A stretch of DNA of 64,000 nt from Callorhinus ursinus (taxonomy: Eukaryota > Chordata > Mammalia > Carnivora > Otariidae): the NCBI RefSeq assembly GCF_003265705.1, contig NW_020312817.1:45945113-46009112 (forward strand), in the 5' to 3' direction. Under the pieces are notes generated by a model. That model was not told the DNA's origin. It ran no database searches and was given only the letters and a program-made list of their open reading frames with translations. This document shows, in pieces, positions 12,421 to 24,263 of this stretch; position 1 is the stretch's first letter, and each line of letters begins with the position of its first letter. The position numbers were made by a program, and so were the translations under genes.

Positions 12421-14216
12421 TTCTAGTAGCAACATCTAATAACAGCCACACTCCTCCAAATATACACATGGCACAGAAGGTGAATGATAATCTCTATTTA
12501 AATGAATAATCAAAATAATATAGCTACTCAGGGCCCAAATTTGGTTTTGTTTTTAGATTTTTATGAACTCAGGCCCCTAATTTTCACTAAGTCCTCAATG
12601 CCTCCACTGAACATTTATACTTTTGTAATTTGAATAAATAAATGAATATGAACAAAAATAAATACCCTAAATGGAATGAACATCATTGGGGATGAGAAGG
12701 CAATAAGCTATTTTCAACATTTTCTAGAGTACATATAAATCTTACTTCCAGAATTATAGTACCTGTTACCACAGGGTTAGATGTTTCTGTCATTTTGGGG
12801 ATGGCACCAAGGAACCAGTAGAGCTATGAATGTCAAATATCAGAGCCACAGCACCCAAGTTGAAAATGTATAGTAAGTAATGAAATTTAGTCATTGATTA
12901 AAAAAAAAAAAAACTAGTTGATCTGTTAGTAGCAAAGAAAAGTAGCAAGATTGGAAACTATTACTCTAATTTTCAGAACTACTTGCTTTTTAAAAAATGA
13001 GAATTTTAGAAAGTCCAATGTCTAAACCAAAGGAATAAATCTGAAATGTGCAATTTCAGGAACTCTGTCAAAGAATGGACAAAATCCTTGCCTAGCAGAA
13101 ATCTTTCTTGAGAGGCTTTCAAATAAACCTATTTAGATGGCTACTTAATCCATGTACATCTTAGATTGCCTTGCTTTGGTATTTATATGATAGAGTAAAT
13201 CTTCTGAATCCTCATTTGGTTCTATTTATGACACGACGTAAGGCCATTTTTTATGTTTATTATGACAATTTGAATAGTCTATGAGGTAAACGTGATTAAC
13301 TACAATGCCCATCTTTAATCACTCAGGTGATAAAAGATAAAATGATGACTGATAGGGCAATTGGAAAACATTGGAGACATAAAAAGTAGCAGATCTAAAA
13401 ATTTGTTAAATTCAGAGTTATTTCATCCATTACCACATGAAAACACTTAGCACAAATTGAGGCTTGGTAGTTGTTGCTTCATCCTGTCAAGAGGTTTGTA
13501 TAAATAACACACTAGGAGAAAGTTATTATTTCCCTTCCTTCCATTTTATGATTATCTATAAGAATTCACTTTGGTACGCAGTTTTCTTCCTTTCATTATG
13601 CATACAGAGACACACACAAAAATTATGCTCTAGCAATCACAATTTGTTTTTTACATTTTATTGTTAGCTTCCCATAGTCTAAATGCTTTGAAAAATGAAT
13701 GCATAAATATTTTTATGGTTTAGTGCAAAGTCATTAAGGTGTTAAAATATTTGAAAATATTGTCTTCAGAAGGGCAGTTTGAATTTTGTTTGCTTTAAAC
13801 CTCATAATAAAAAAGAGTGTCACTGAATATGATCAAAAGGCAACAAATAACATGAATTTTTAAAATGTCAGTAATCTGTCAGTAGATACCTATTTTTTCT
13901 AAACAGGTAAAATTAGCTTTCATGCAAAACAAAACAAAAAAAACCCCAAAACACCAATTTATTTGTTCCTTTCCTGTTATTTAACTTTAGCTCTGGCTAT
14001 TTTAAACACAGGCATTAAAAAAATTCATTCATAGTACTAACTAAACCTAAGATAATCTGGCATATAAACATGTGATAAGATATTGAATGTCAGATGAGAT
14101 GGTCACTGGAAAGACTTCCTTCTGCATCAATATGTATATTTGAAATTTCTGTTATTTAACTACAAGTCTTCATTATTTCATTGGGTTCTACTATCTCTTC
14201 CATTCTTTTTTTCTTT
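12421..14216. other. Unassigned AT-rich DNA
   Basis: About 1.8 kb with no gene or repeat confidently recognised. It has one A-run at 12900-12913. The open frame at 13464-13667 shows no domain. Confidence 0.4.
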
Positions 14217-14240
14217 TATCTATCTACCTATCTATCATCT
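14217..14240. repeat. (TATC)n tract at an L1 3' end
   Basis: tatctatctacctatctatc sits next to the 3' end of the antisense L1 that follows. It may derive from that element's tail. Confidence 0.7.
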
Positions 14241-15088
14241 AAAGTTTTTATTTAAATTCTAGTTAGTTAACATATAATGTAATATTGGTTTCAGAAGTAG
14301 AATCCAGTAATTCATCACTTACATATAACACCAAGTGCTTATCACAAGTGCCCTCCTCAATACCCATCACCTATTTAACCCATCCCCCACCCAACTCCCC
14401 TTCAGCAACCCTCAGTTTGTTCTCTATAGTTAAGAGTCTCTTATGGTTTGCCTCTCTTTCTCTTTTTTTCCCCTTCTCTTATGTTCATCTGTTTTGTTTC
14501 TTAAATTCCACATATGCGTGAAATCATATGGTATTTGTCTTTCTCTATTTCACTTAGCATAATACACTCCAGCCCCATCCACGTCATTGCAAATGGCATG
14601 ATTTCATTCTTTTTTATGGCTGAGTAATATTCCTTTGTATACATATATCACATCTTCTTTATCCATTCATCAGTTGATGGATGTTTGGGCTCTTTCCATA
14701 ATTTGACTATTGTTGATAATGCTGCTATAAACATCGGGGTGGAAGTGCCCCTTTGAATGAGTATTTTTGTATCCTTTGGGTAAATACCTACTAGTGCAAT
14801 TGCTGAGTCACAGGGAATTTCTATTTTTAACTCTTTGAGAAACCCCCATACTGTTTCCCAGAGTGGCTGCACCAGTTTGTATTCCTACCAACAGTGCAAG
14901 AGGTTTCCCCTTTCTCCATATCCTTGCCAACATCTGTTGTTTCCTGTGTTGTTAATTTTAGCCAGGTGTGAAGTGGTATCTCATGGTAGTTTTGATTGTA
15001 TTTCCCTGATGATGAGTGATGTTGAGCATCTTTTCATGTGTCTGTTAGCCATCTGTATGTTTTCTTTGGAAAAAATGTCTATTGTGGA
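14241..15088 (-). mobile_element. Carnivore-type L1, 5'-truncated, antisense
   Basis: Reverse complement of a relatively young L1: 3'UTR (aagtgcttatcacaagtgcc, ccacatatgcgtgaaatcat) and the ORF2 C-terminus up to gtctgttagccatctgtatg. The minus-strand translation at 14648-14872 reads as the ORF2 C-terminus: [18 protein letters not shown], then [16 protein letters not shown], then WKEPKHPSTDEWIKKM. Truncated at 15088. The same 3' segment appears in sense orientation at 34.9-35.6 kb. Confidence 0.9.
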
Positions 15089-15334
15089 TACGACTATTGC
15101 ATGAAATTAATTCAATTATGACTGAAGTAGGTAAAAATAATTGTTAGGATATTAACAAAATGTTTTAAGTCAACAAAATATTTACTTTTCATCCTTTTTA
15201 TAAATCCAAAATATTTTAGAAACCCCAGATTATATTATGCACATTGCCTAAGCCATACTTTTTTCATGGTTGTGCTGTCCACTTTGATATATATAGATAA
15301 TGTTTCATAGATTAACAGAAAGAGATGAATTTTA

Positions 15335-15530
15335 AGATCAAGCAGATTTGAATTTTACAATTTCTTAACTTCTTGGGGACACAGTTTCCCTCCTCCAAAA
15401 ATAAGGTACTAAACTTTTGATTCCTAACCTGCAAAATGGGAATATTAATTTCTGACTGTAGCAACATGGAAAACTAAACTAATCTACTACATCTGGGAAA
15501 ACTTAACAATTTAAAGCACATACAGCAGAG
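15335..15530 (+). repeat. MIR
   Basis: cttaacttcttggggacaca, cagtttccctcc and acctgcaaaatgggaatatt follow the MIR consensus order in sense orientation. Confidence 0.6.
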
Positions 15531-16090
15531 TTCCACATCAACAGCAACAGAAATATACCTGTATTTGTGGGGGGGCTGATTTTCAGAATTGGAAATGAAG
15601 GTGGATCTCAAAGTCACAGTGGGAAGTTCTTTCTGATGATTCTGTGGGCAATTGGGTGCCTAATAAATGCTCTGTGAGCAGAACCTATGGTATTATTAAT
15701 CAGTAGGGAACTGAGACTCTCAAATAAAGTCAAGTTTTTCAAGGAGAACTAAAAATAACTTTTAGAACACTAGGAACCAGAATGAAATATCTCAATCTGA
15801 TAAAGTGCACCTATAAAAATCCTATAATTGATATTATATTTGGTGGTTAAAGACTATTTCCCCCAAGATTAAAAATATGGCTCTCATCACTTCTTATTCT
15901 GCAACACACTGAATTCCTACTATAATAAGGCAAGCAAAAATGTAAAATGCATACAGCTTAGAAAAGAAAAAAAATGAAGATATTCATAATCAACATGATT
16001 TTGTATTAAAATGGAAAAACTGAGTTCTTCCCTACTGCGTGTTTCTTTCCTCTGTGACTCCTTTGTTACTCACACAAAACACTTCATTTC
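15531..16090. other. Unassigned DNA
   Basis: No gene or repeat recognised between the MIR and the LTR. Confidence 0.4.
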
Positions 16091-17095
16091 TGACACTCTG
16101 GTCACCAAATGTGTGAAGGTTTTTCCCGTATCAACAAACAATTCTTGGGTACCAGCAGGGTGTCCTGAAAATTCAACTCAATTCTGACAATAGCATACTG
16201 GGAGATAGCTTCAGATTCCATAGGTTAAGGGCTCAGTCCCACAAGACTGTTCCCACTGTACTCCAGATGTCAATCTTAAATAGTAGGCCCCTAGGTTACC
16301 CATAATTTTTGTCCAATTTGGCTACAAATAGGAGGTTCACATAATCCTCTCCTCAAGTTTGATTAATCTGCTAGAGTGGCTCACAGATGAGAGAAACACC
16401 TACTTATTAGTTGACAGTTAATTAAAGGATATGATAAAAGATATAGATGAACAGCTAGATAAAGAGATACATAGGGTGAAGTGTGGAAGGGTCCTAAGCA
16501 TAAGAACTTCTGTCCCCCGTGGAGTTGGGGTATGTCATCCTCCCAGTGTGACTGTGTTCACTAACCTGGAAGTTCTCAGAAGCCCCTACTACTTAGATTT
16601 TATGGAGGCTTACTCACATAGGCATTACAATTATTCATTCCATTTCCAGCCCCTCTCCCATCTTTTAGGAATGGTGGGTGAGGCTGAACATTCCAAGCTT
16701 CTAATCATGGCTTGGTCTTTTTGATAACAAGTTCTCATTCAGGAGCCATCCAGGAGCCCACCCAGAGTCACCTCAGTAGTATAAAAGATACTCCTAATTC
16801 TTTCATCACTTAGGAAGTCACAAGTTTCAGAAGCCCTGTGTCTGTAACTGGGAATGAAGACCAAATATATACATATTTTAGATTTTATTTATTTATTTGA
16901 GAGAAAGAGACAGGGATAGTAACAGAGAGCATGAGCTGGGAGGAGAGGGAGAAGCAGGCTCCCCGCTGATTAGAGAGCCTGACATGGGGCTCAATCCCAG
17001 GACCCTGGCATCATGACCTTAGCTGAAGGCAGATGCTTAACTGACTGAGCCACCTAGGCACCCCTATATTTCTTATTATAAATCAGAATATCACA
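16091..17095 (-). mobile_element. Solo LTR (ERV-type), interrupted by a SINE
   Basis: Plus-strand block beginning TGACACTCTGG and ending ATATCACA. Removing the SINE at 16877-17064 leaves about 817 bp. Its reverse complement matches, from end to end and in the same order, the LTR at 25013-25815. Examples are gatttataataagaaa next to the 5' end and the 3'-end blocks corresponding to gacacccagctggtgtc and cacacattgg. A polyadenylation signal lies on the minus strand (plus-strand ttaattaaagg region). There is no internal retroviral sequence beside it. I infer an ERV-L or related class; the family name is uncertain. Confidence 0.8.
16877..17064 (-). mobile_element. CAN-SINE inserted in the LTR
   Basis: Reverse-complement SINE: agattttatttatttatttg tail, gagaagcaggctccccgctg, tgactgagccacctaggcac head. 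It splits the LTR 5' end: accaaatatat on one side and tatatttcttattataaatc on the other are contiguous in the intact copy near 25.03 kb. No clear duplication remains. Confidence 0.92.
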
Positions 17096-17096
17096 C

Positions 17097-18310
17097 CTAT
17101 ATAGAAAAATCTCAAAGAATCATCAAAAAAACTATTAGAACCAATATTTGTATTAGCAATGTTGTAGGATTCAAGGTTTATATGCAAAAACCAAGTTACA
17201 ATGAACAATTAGAAACTAAAATTAAAAATTAGTACCAAAAAAAGTACTAAAAAACAATACTAAAAATTAGTGTGTTGAATCCTACAATACACTTATGAAA
17301 TAAATTAAAGATTTCCTCAATAACTGGGGAGATATACTGTGTTCATAGTTTGGAAAAATCAATATTGTTAAGATGCCAGTTCTCTTCAAGTTTACTGGTA
17401 GATTTATCAGAATTCTGATCAAAATCTCAGAATGATTTTTCTTGGAAATTAGCAAGCTGATTCTAAAATTTATGCAGAAAGACAAAGGAATGAGAATAGT
17501 CTAAATGATTTTGACAAATAATTACAAATATGGAAGACTCACAATTGGATATCTATATAAAAAAACAAAAATGAAAATTTCAATACCTGTCTTAATAAAA
17601 AATCAACTCATAATGTATCATAGCCCTAAAAAAATCCCTAAAACTATAAAACTTCTGGAGAGACACAGGAAAACATCTTTGTAACCTTAAATTAAATATT
17701 TCTGGTATATAATAACAAAAACAGACTCCTAACAGAAAAAGTAAGAAATTTGATTTCATCAAAATTATAAACTGCTGTTCTATAAAAGATAATGTTAAGA
17801 GAATGATGAGACAAGATATGAACTGGGAGAAAATATTTTCAATAATTATATGTAATAAAGAATTTATAGAAGGAAAATATAATGAACACTCAAAATTCAA
17901 TAAAGCGATATTCAAATCAATATCATATGGCAAAAGTTCTGAACAAACACTTCAGCAAAGAAGATATTCTGATGGCAAATAAGGTCGTGAAAAGATGCTC
18001 AGCCTCAGTAGTCATTAGAGAAAAATGAAAATTAAAAGCACAATGATATGTTATTACACACCTTTTAGAATGGATAAATAAAAATCAAACCAAAACGAAT
18101 GAACAATCAAAGAAACAAACAGACACAAACATAACAAAACAAAAACTGTCCATACCAAGTATAGGCATGTATGCAAAATTGGAATTCCCATCAAGTTTTG
18201 GTGGGAATGTCACATATTATAGCCATTTGGAAAATACCGTTAATTTTTTATATAGTTAAATATGAACTTACTGCCCATGAGTTAAGACTTGTGATTTTAT
18301 CCCTTTTCTC
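17097..18310 (+). mobile_element. Old L1 ORF2 C-terminal part
   Basis: Sense L1 remnants in correct order: aactggggagatatactgtg and tcaatattgttaagatgcca, then ctataaaacttctggagaga, ggagaaaatattttcaataa, caaacacttcagcaaagaag, agatgctcagcctcagtagt and aatgtcacatattatagcca. This is the ORF2 stretch running from after the RT core toward its C-terminus. It is heavily decayed. The 113-codon frame on the opposite strand (17592-17933) is a by-product. Confidence 0.8.
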
Positions 18311-19253
18311 CGGGTACCCATGACTGGACAAGATGGATGCAGGGAAACATGGATTTTGTATGGAAAAAATGCTATGGAATCTGAGAAATAAAGTTCATAC
18401 TAAATAAAGTAAAATTAATTAATAAGGATGAATAAATGAAAATTAAAAAAATAAAGATCAAGTAGTTACAAATCAAAATGAATTGGAAATATGTAATATG
18501 AAAAATATTAAAAGTAGTTAAAAAGAGCTCAAATATGGATACATACGAGAATGAACACAGCCAAAGATTAAATTAGTATACAGTACTATCAAAATGAGGA
18601 ACTGTACTACAAAAACATTAGAAGTCCTAATTTAAAAAATAAAAATTTAAGATACATAGAAATATTATAACTATGAATCCAATAATAGGAAAAAATAAAT
18701 CAAAGGGAAGATAGATTTGAAGAAATGAGGACTGCAAATTTTTATAAGCAAAGAAATATGAAAAAAATCAGACAATAATAAAAGAAATAGAAATTAGAAG
18801 AACAGCATTTTAATAAAAGCCTTGGTTAAAAGAAAAAGATAAAGTTACACTTTCAAAGTTTTGAAGGAAATACATTGCATCCTACTATCTTATATCTGGT
18901 TCACTATCTTCAAAATAAAAGATTGAAATACAGTATTTCAGACATAGAAGACAGAAGAACAAACAGGAAAAGGAAGAAAATAAATCTAACAGGAAACTAT
19001 GCAACCATCCCTCACCATTCTCTTATAGCCATATGCAGTACTAAAATTCTATATGCAGTAAGGCAGGGAAATGAGGAGGTGAGAGTATGCAAGGGGGAAT
19101 TTGTTGTTTAGGGAAATATTACAGATATTTAAGGATGGTTAGAGGAAAAATAAATGAAAGTATGATTGTTAGGGGAAACATCAGACAAGTAGAGATGAAA
19201 TGATTAATTTTCAGTCCAGCAGTTACAATTCATTCTACCTAATTGAAGGCAGT
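18311..19253. other. Unassigned A-rich DNA
   Basis: Strongly A-rich on the plus strand. Parts between 18.7 and 19.0 kb look L1-like in base composition, but I cannot place them. No gene supported. Confidence 0.35.
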
Positions 19254-19268
19254 AAAGAAGGAGAAAAA

Positions 19269-19430
19269 GGGGTGCCTGGGTGACTCAGTCAGTTGAGCAT
19301 CTGCCTTTGGCTCAGGTCATGATCCCAGGGTCCTGCTCAGCAGGGAGCATGCTTCTCCCTCTGCCTCTGCCCCTGGTGCCTGCTTGTGTGCTGGTGCTCT
19401 CTCTCTCTCAAATAAATAAATAAAATCTTT
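19269..19430 (+). mobile_element. CAN-SINE, host of a second SINE
   Basis: Head ggggtgcctgggtgactcag, then tcaggtcatgatcccagggt jumping to cctgctcagcagggagcatg (a short internal deletion), CT-rich middle and (aaat)n tail. Its A-rich tail at 19431-19445 was the target for the next SINE. Imperfect outer duplication: aaagaaggag before 19269 and aaagaaaggagg after 19681. Confidence 0.93.
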
Positions 19431-19445
19431 AAAAAAAGGGAAAAG

Positions 19446-19666
19446 TGGGCGCCTGGGTGGCTCAGTTGGTTAAGCGACTGCCTTCGGCTCAGGTCATGAT
19501 CCTGGAGTCCCGGGATCAGGTCCCGCATCGGGCTCCCCGCTCGGCGGGGAGTCTGCTTCTCCCTCTGCCCCTCCCCCCTCTCGTGTGCGCTCTCTCTTTC
19601 TCTCTCTCTCTCTCTCATTCTCGCTCTCTCAAAATAAATAATAAATAAATCTTTAAAAAAATAAAT
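19446..19666 (+). mobile_element. CAN-SINE nested in the tail of another CAN-SINE
   Basis: Well-preserved copy with head gcgcctgggtggctcagttg, tcatgatcctggagtcccgg and gctcggcggggagtctgctt, ending in (aaat)n. It is flanked by an exact 15-bp duplication, aaaaaaagggaaaag at 19431-19445 and 19667-19681. The left copy is the tail of the older SINE. It belongs to a different subtype (gactgccttcggctc, ctggagtcccgg) from its host. Confidence 0.96.
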
Positions 19667-19681
19667 AAAAAAAGGGAAAAG

Positions 19682-20579
19682 AAAGGAGGAGTAAATGAAA
19701 ATTTGCAAAATATAAAGTATGAACCAAACACATATATCTCAATATAATGGTAGTCACAAGAGATTAAATAGGTTAAATTCAACAAAGTGGAGATACTCTC
19801 AAACTGGACAATCAAATGAGATTCAATACTTTGTAGTTTAAACTAACAGCCTTTAAATAAAAATTGTCCAGAAGAAGTTAAAATAAAGGATTAAAAACAT
19901 ATGGGCAGTGAGAAGAAAGTTTGGATAACACATTTAGTTTCAAAGCAGAATAGAATTTAAGATGAAAAGCACAAGAAATAAATAATATTATGTTCTGATG
20001 AAATAAATATGACGAAGACAGTATTGCAATGGCTCACATATATGCATTTAATAAGCTTCCTTCAAAATAATAATAACTAGCAAAGATAAGGAGAAACATA
20101 AATCAACATTAATGTTGGGATTTTAATCATTGTTAGAAAAAAAGATAAAGCCCCTCCCAAAAGGAAAAACTCCATGTGTGTGTATGGTGTGTGTATAAAA
20201 CAATTAAGAGCTTATCAATGGAGCTATCTAGGTAGCTAGCTAGATCACTCAACCAATCTTATATGAGATCTAGAGAAAGCACTATCTTTTTGAACCACAG
20301 GATCATTCATAAAAATCAGCTGTATAGAGGCCAAAGTCTCAGAAATATAATAAATATCAGAGTGTACTCAGAACCACAGATGAGTTATTTATTTTTCTTT
20401 TAAATGTGTAGAAATGGCCTCCATTGTTGAGAGTATTCTAAGAGTTGTGGCATACGTACAACATTTATAACAAATATTGGCATATATAGTAAGACGTATG
20501 TATTTTGGGAGTCAAAGACGCATAAATCATTTTTAGGTAACAGGGTGAGACGATGTTTTTTTATCTGTTTAAGCAAGGA
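19682..20579. other. Unassigned DNA
   Basis: No gene or repeat recognised. Confidence 0.4.
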
Positions 20580-20870
20580 CCACAGAGCTGGCCCACCTAA
20601 TAATACCCTGTTCTCCTGTTTGCTGAGAGCTACAGTCACAGAGCTACCTTCTCCAGGGCTCACTTCTGGCCTCTGCTGGCTCAGGGTGGTCCTTAGGTGG
20701 TCTAGAATTAAACTGTGACCTGTCTTGGCCTAGGAAGGGTGTGCACCCCCTTAGTAGACCTATACCCCTCCTGTTACCTCCCTGAGCACCCGTATCTTGC
20801 TCTGAATGCCATGAGGGATGATGGAATGGCTAGGCTAGCCCACAGGGACCCTGGAAAACAAAACAAAACA
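20580..20870. other. Local GC-richer pocket, not identified
   Basis: Clearly less AT-rich than its surroundings (cttctccagggctcacttct, tggcctaggaagggtgtgca). A minus-strand frame of 87 codons (20400-20663) overlaps it without a recognisable domain. It could be an old repeat I do not know or unique sequence. Confidence 0.3.
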
Positions 20871-22380
20871 ACCCATTCTAGATCATGACAACTCAAATTT
20901 TTTCTTTATATTAATAATTTCATACAGTGTAAATAGAACACACCTCACACTACACATTTTACAACAGTTTCTATATTTTGTTCCATTTACAGTGATAAAA
21001 GAATCTTCAGGTGCCACATATAATTATTCTGATACTATCAGTCACTTAGCTTGGGAGGGTCATGCTATTAATGGTGAGTTCATTTTGTATAAGTGAACAA
21101 AACTATGTTATGTGCATATAAAGAGAAAGAAAAAACACAAAGATAAGGAATATAGAGAGCGATAGTTCAACTAAATGTGAGTTTAGTCACTGCATGTAGC
21201 TAGCAGAAGAAATAAGTTGTCTATATGCTAAGTAAAGAGCTTTGTTACCAAAAATAGAGCCATAGGAGATAGAAATTAAAAGATGGTTATTATCTACCAA
21301 AATGTGCTTTTCAGTTGCACTGAGCTCACCCTTTTTTGGGGGGGCTTTATCTTTTTTTCTAACAGTGAGTTTCTTCTCACAAACTTGCCATTGAAACGAA
21401 CATTTTTATGAAAGAAGAATGAGTCTGATGAACGAGATTGCACTGTTTGATAATCATTTCTAGAATTTTTATGTAATAGTATTTAGCATTTTGGAAAGGC
21501 TTGGTGGCCTTGCACTATATTTGGGGAGCAGAGCTAGTTCAGAGCAATGCCAACTTGGCTAGAGCTTCAGAGATTGTTTCTTAGGTAAATCAAAAAGAGC
21601 AAGAAGCCTGAGAGAATTTGACAGAAACTACTACCATAGGGAAACACAGGTAAAGTACAATCAAGGATATTTGAAATTCTGTTAATGAGGTCAACTCTGC
21701 CATTCCCTAGTGTGTACCCCGCATAGAATGTTTTTGTCATTATACCCCAAAAAAGGACAGTTTGGTTTGAAACTTTATCAACCATATATTAATAATGCAA
21801 GTCACAGAGTAGCTTTTTCAAATGCTCTCTTATTAAGAAGAAAGTCTTCATTTACACAAGCTGGTATTTTTGTGGTTTCAATCATTGCTGATATTAGGAG
21901 ATGCACCTTATTTTTTCTGCTTGGTGGTATTATTTTGTTGTTTAATAATCAGAAGAAGGTGATTTGTCTTCTGAGTTGAAGGTTAGTGCGGGAATACAAA
22001 TTCTGATTTTGTAACAATTTTAATGTTCATGTGTTCTCATCTTTCTAACGAAGCAGAGTCGAGGGCAGCTTTGTCTATATTTAGGAAGGAGATTAAACAG
22101 CCTCCGCAATCCATTCCAAGATTTACCAATTGTATCTGACGAGCTTCTCCTTTTCATTAACCCTAATCACAACTCACTGTCTTTATTTCAGAGATGGAGA
22201 ATAACCAATCAGTATCTTTCAGCCTTTGTTTTCCTGATTTAACAATTGTGGTTCTTACAGTTCATCACTGAAGCTTGCAAGAGAATATTTTACCCTGAAT
22301 TTCCAGGCTTTCTGAGAAGTATATCCGGAGTAAAACTTGATCTTTCTTTTGGAATATGTTTCCCTGTTAGTCCCTTTAGA
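20871..22380. other. Repeat-poor unique-looking stretch
   Basis: About 1.5 kb without transposon signatures, containing several retained CpGs between 22045 and 22145 (aacgaagcagagtcgaggg, cctccgcaatcc, ctgacgagc). This is the best candidate in the window for conserved noncoding sequence. No coding frame with gene-like features was found. Confidence 0.4.
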
Positions 22381-22384
22381 ACTT

Positions 22385-22560
22385 TTCTTTTTAAAATTTT
22401 AGCTCAGATATTACCACCTTTGTGAAGTTCCCTTGACTACTTCCTGGCTTAGTGTGTCTTTTTCTATGACACTATTGTACATTGAACATATTTCTGCTTT
22501 TTAGAATTATCATTTATTCTCTCAGTGTTCACGTATTTGTCTTTGAACTGTATTGTGAGC
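22385..22560 (+). repeat. L2 3' part
   Basis: tttagctcagatattaccac, gaagttcccttgactacttc, then ttatcatttattctctcagt and tattgtgagcaagttacttg follow the L2 3' region (agctcaaatgtcacc, gaggccttccctgacc). Confidence 0.6.
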
Positions 22561-24263
22561 AAGTTACTTGGGAGTAGTTACCTTCTCCCCCTGAAACCTC
22601 TCCCACCCATTCCCTCCCCCACCACCTTGGGGTTCCTAGGGCTTAGAATAGATAAAGTAATCTTTTAAATATATTTTCTAATGATTGAAGAAAACACATG
22701 AAATCAGTATTCCTTTCTTCTCACATTCCCCATAATCGTGTGTGGAACTTCTCTTAACCCACCATAGATTCTTCACATCTCTACACACAGGATAAAGCAG
22801 GCACTCAAGACTCTCCTTAACTAGGTAATCTCTATGCTAAGCCTGGAAAGCACTTTCTGATGCATAGATGGAGGTAGAATAATTTATTTCATCATTGCTC
22901 TGAAAACATCTTTACAATTATCAATGTTGTCACCAAGGAATCTGTAATTAGATATTGTAACAATATGGTCACTGTGTATTCAAGGCATATTACCTAAAAA
23001 TTGAAAGTCCAGAGGAAATATACACAACTCTAAATATGTGATTTAGCAAATATTATTTTGTCTTCAATGATGTCTTTTTAAAGGAATTCAATAAACAATC
23101 AGATTAACTGAGTATATAAGTTTAGCTAGCTTTTATGATTTGTAGTTTAAACTAAAACTAAATCAACTGCGTAAAAACGGAAGTGATTAAAAATATTTTA
23201 TCTAAAATGAAAAAAATGTCAACTTTATATTTTCTCTTTGAGAGACAGAGTAAATGAAAGTATTCTAATAGCCACTATAAGATGTCAGAGGAAAGCTGAA
23301 TCTAAAATCCTAGTCATTAAAAATTAACAAAATCCAGCAAGATTGAAAATTTAACTTGCTTATATTAAGTTACTAATACTATGTAGCATTATTTTCTGTA
23401 ACTGATATCACTTTTCATTCTCCTATACCCAAATAGGGAGGGAGCAGGATAGGGAATTAGGGGATAGATATTTATACTTGTCACTCAGTGACAAATCATT
23501 GAGCACTGGTTTGGATTACCCTTTTGATTGAAGTCTTTTTGGTAAATATCGCATCAGTTAGAAATAAAATTCTGAGTTTTCCCTTCTTTCATAATATGGT
23601 GCCTGGAGGTAGTGGAAATCAGTCTTCATAGTGACGGTTGGCAGGAGAGAGGAAGTACAAACCCTGCATTTCTTTACAGGGCTTTGATCTAGGCAGTAGC
23701 CTCTGCCCACACGGACTCCACCTGTGACATACCAGGTCTCGTCTGGCTTTTGGTTATGGGCTGGTGTACAATGCTGCTGACAATTGACCATGTATTTGTC
23801 AATCTCTTGTCATTGTGTTTTCCACACATAGCAGCCTCTCCTTCCCAACCGCTGGTCTCCGATAGTTCCTTACATATTTTTCACTCTTCTATATCCTGTG
23901 CACAAACCATGGAGAAGCAGTTATATTAGCCCATGTGATTTATTTCACCTACCCCCTTCCACAACCAGGTTTATTGTTCTGGCACCATTTAAAACATAGC
24001 ACTAAGTATAAATGGAACCTCTCCTGAGACTTGTAGCCCACTCAAACTTTAAGCAATGCTTAGGACAATAGGTTGCTGGCTCTAGTATTTTCAGGGTCCC
24101 CACATATGTCTGGGTATTTTCACTAGTTACAATTACTTCTACTTCCCACTGTCTTTGAGGCTGCAAAGGCAGAATTTTTGCCTTTTGCATTTTTTCCAGC
24201 GATTTCCTTTCTATCATATTATCACTTGACTCTATCATCACTTACCATCACCCATCTTCATAG
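22561..24263. other. Unassigned DNA with one Cys-rich open frame
   Basis: No repeat recognised. A 77-codon minus-strand frame (23558-23791) contains spaced cysteines (NCQQHC, GYCLDQ, KKCRVC), but I see no matching family and no convincing splice context. It is recorded as unproven. Confidence 0.35.

Noticed and set aside
17592..17933. 113-codon minus-strand open frame
   Set aside because: It is antisense to the decayed L1 ORF2 at 17.1-18.3 kb and has only low-complexity hydrophobic residues.
19337..19708. 123-codon minus-strand open frame
   Set aside because: It lies almost wholly in the two nested SINEs. The Arg/Glu repeats are the reverse reading of their CT-rich middles.
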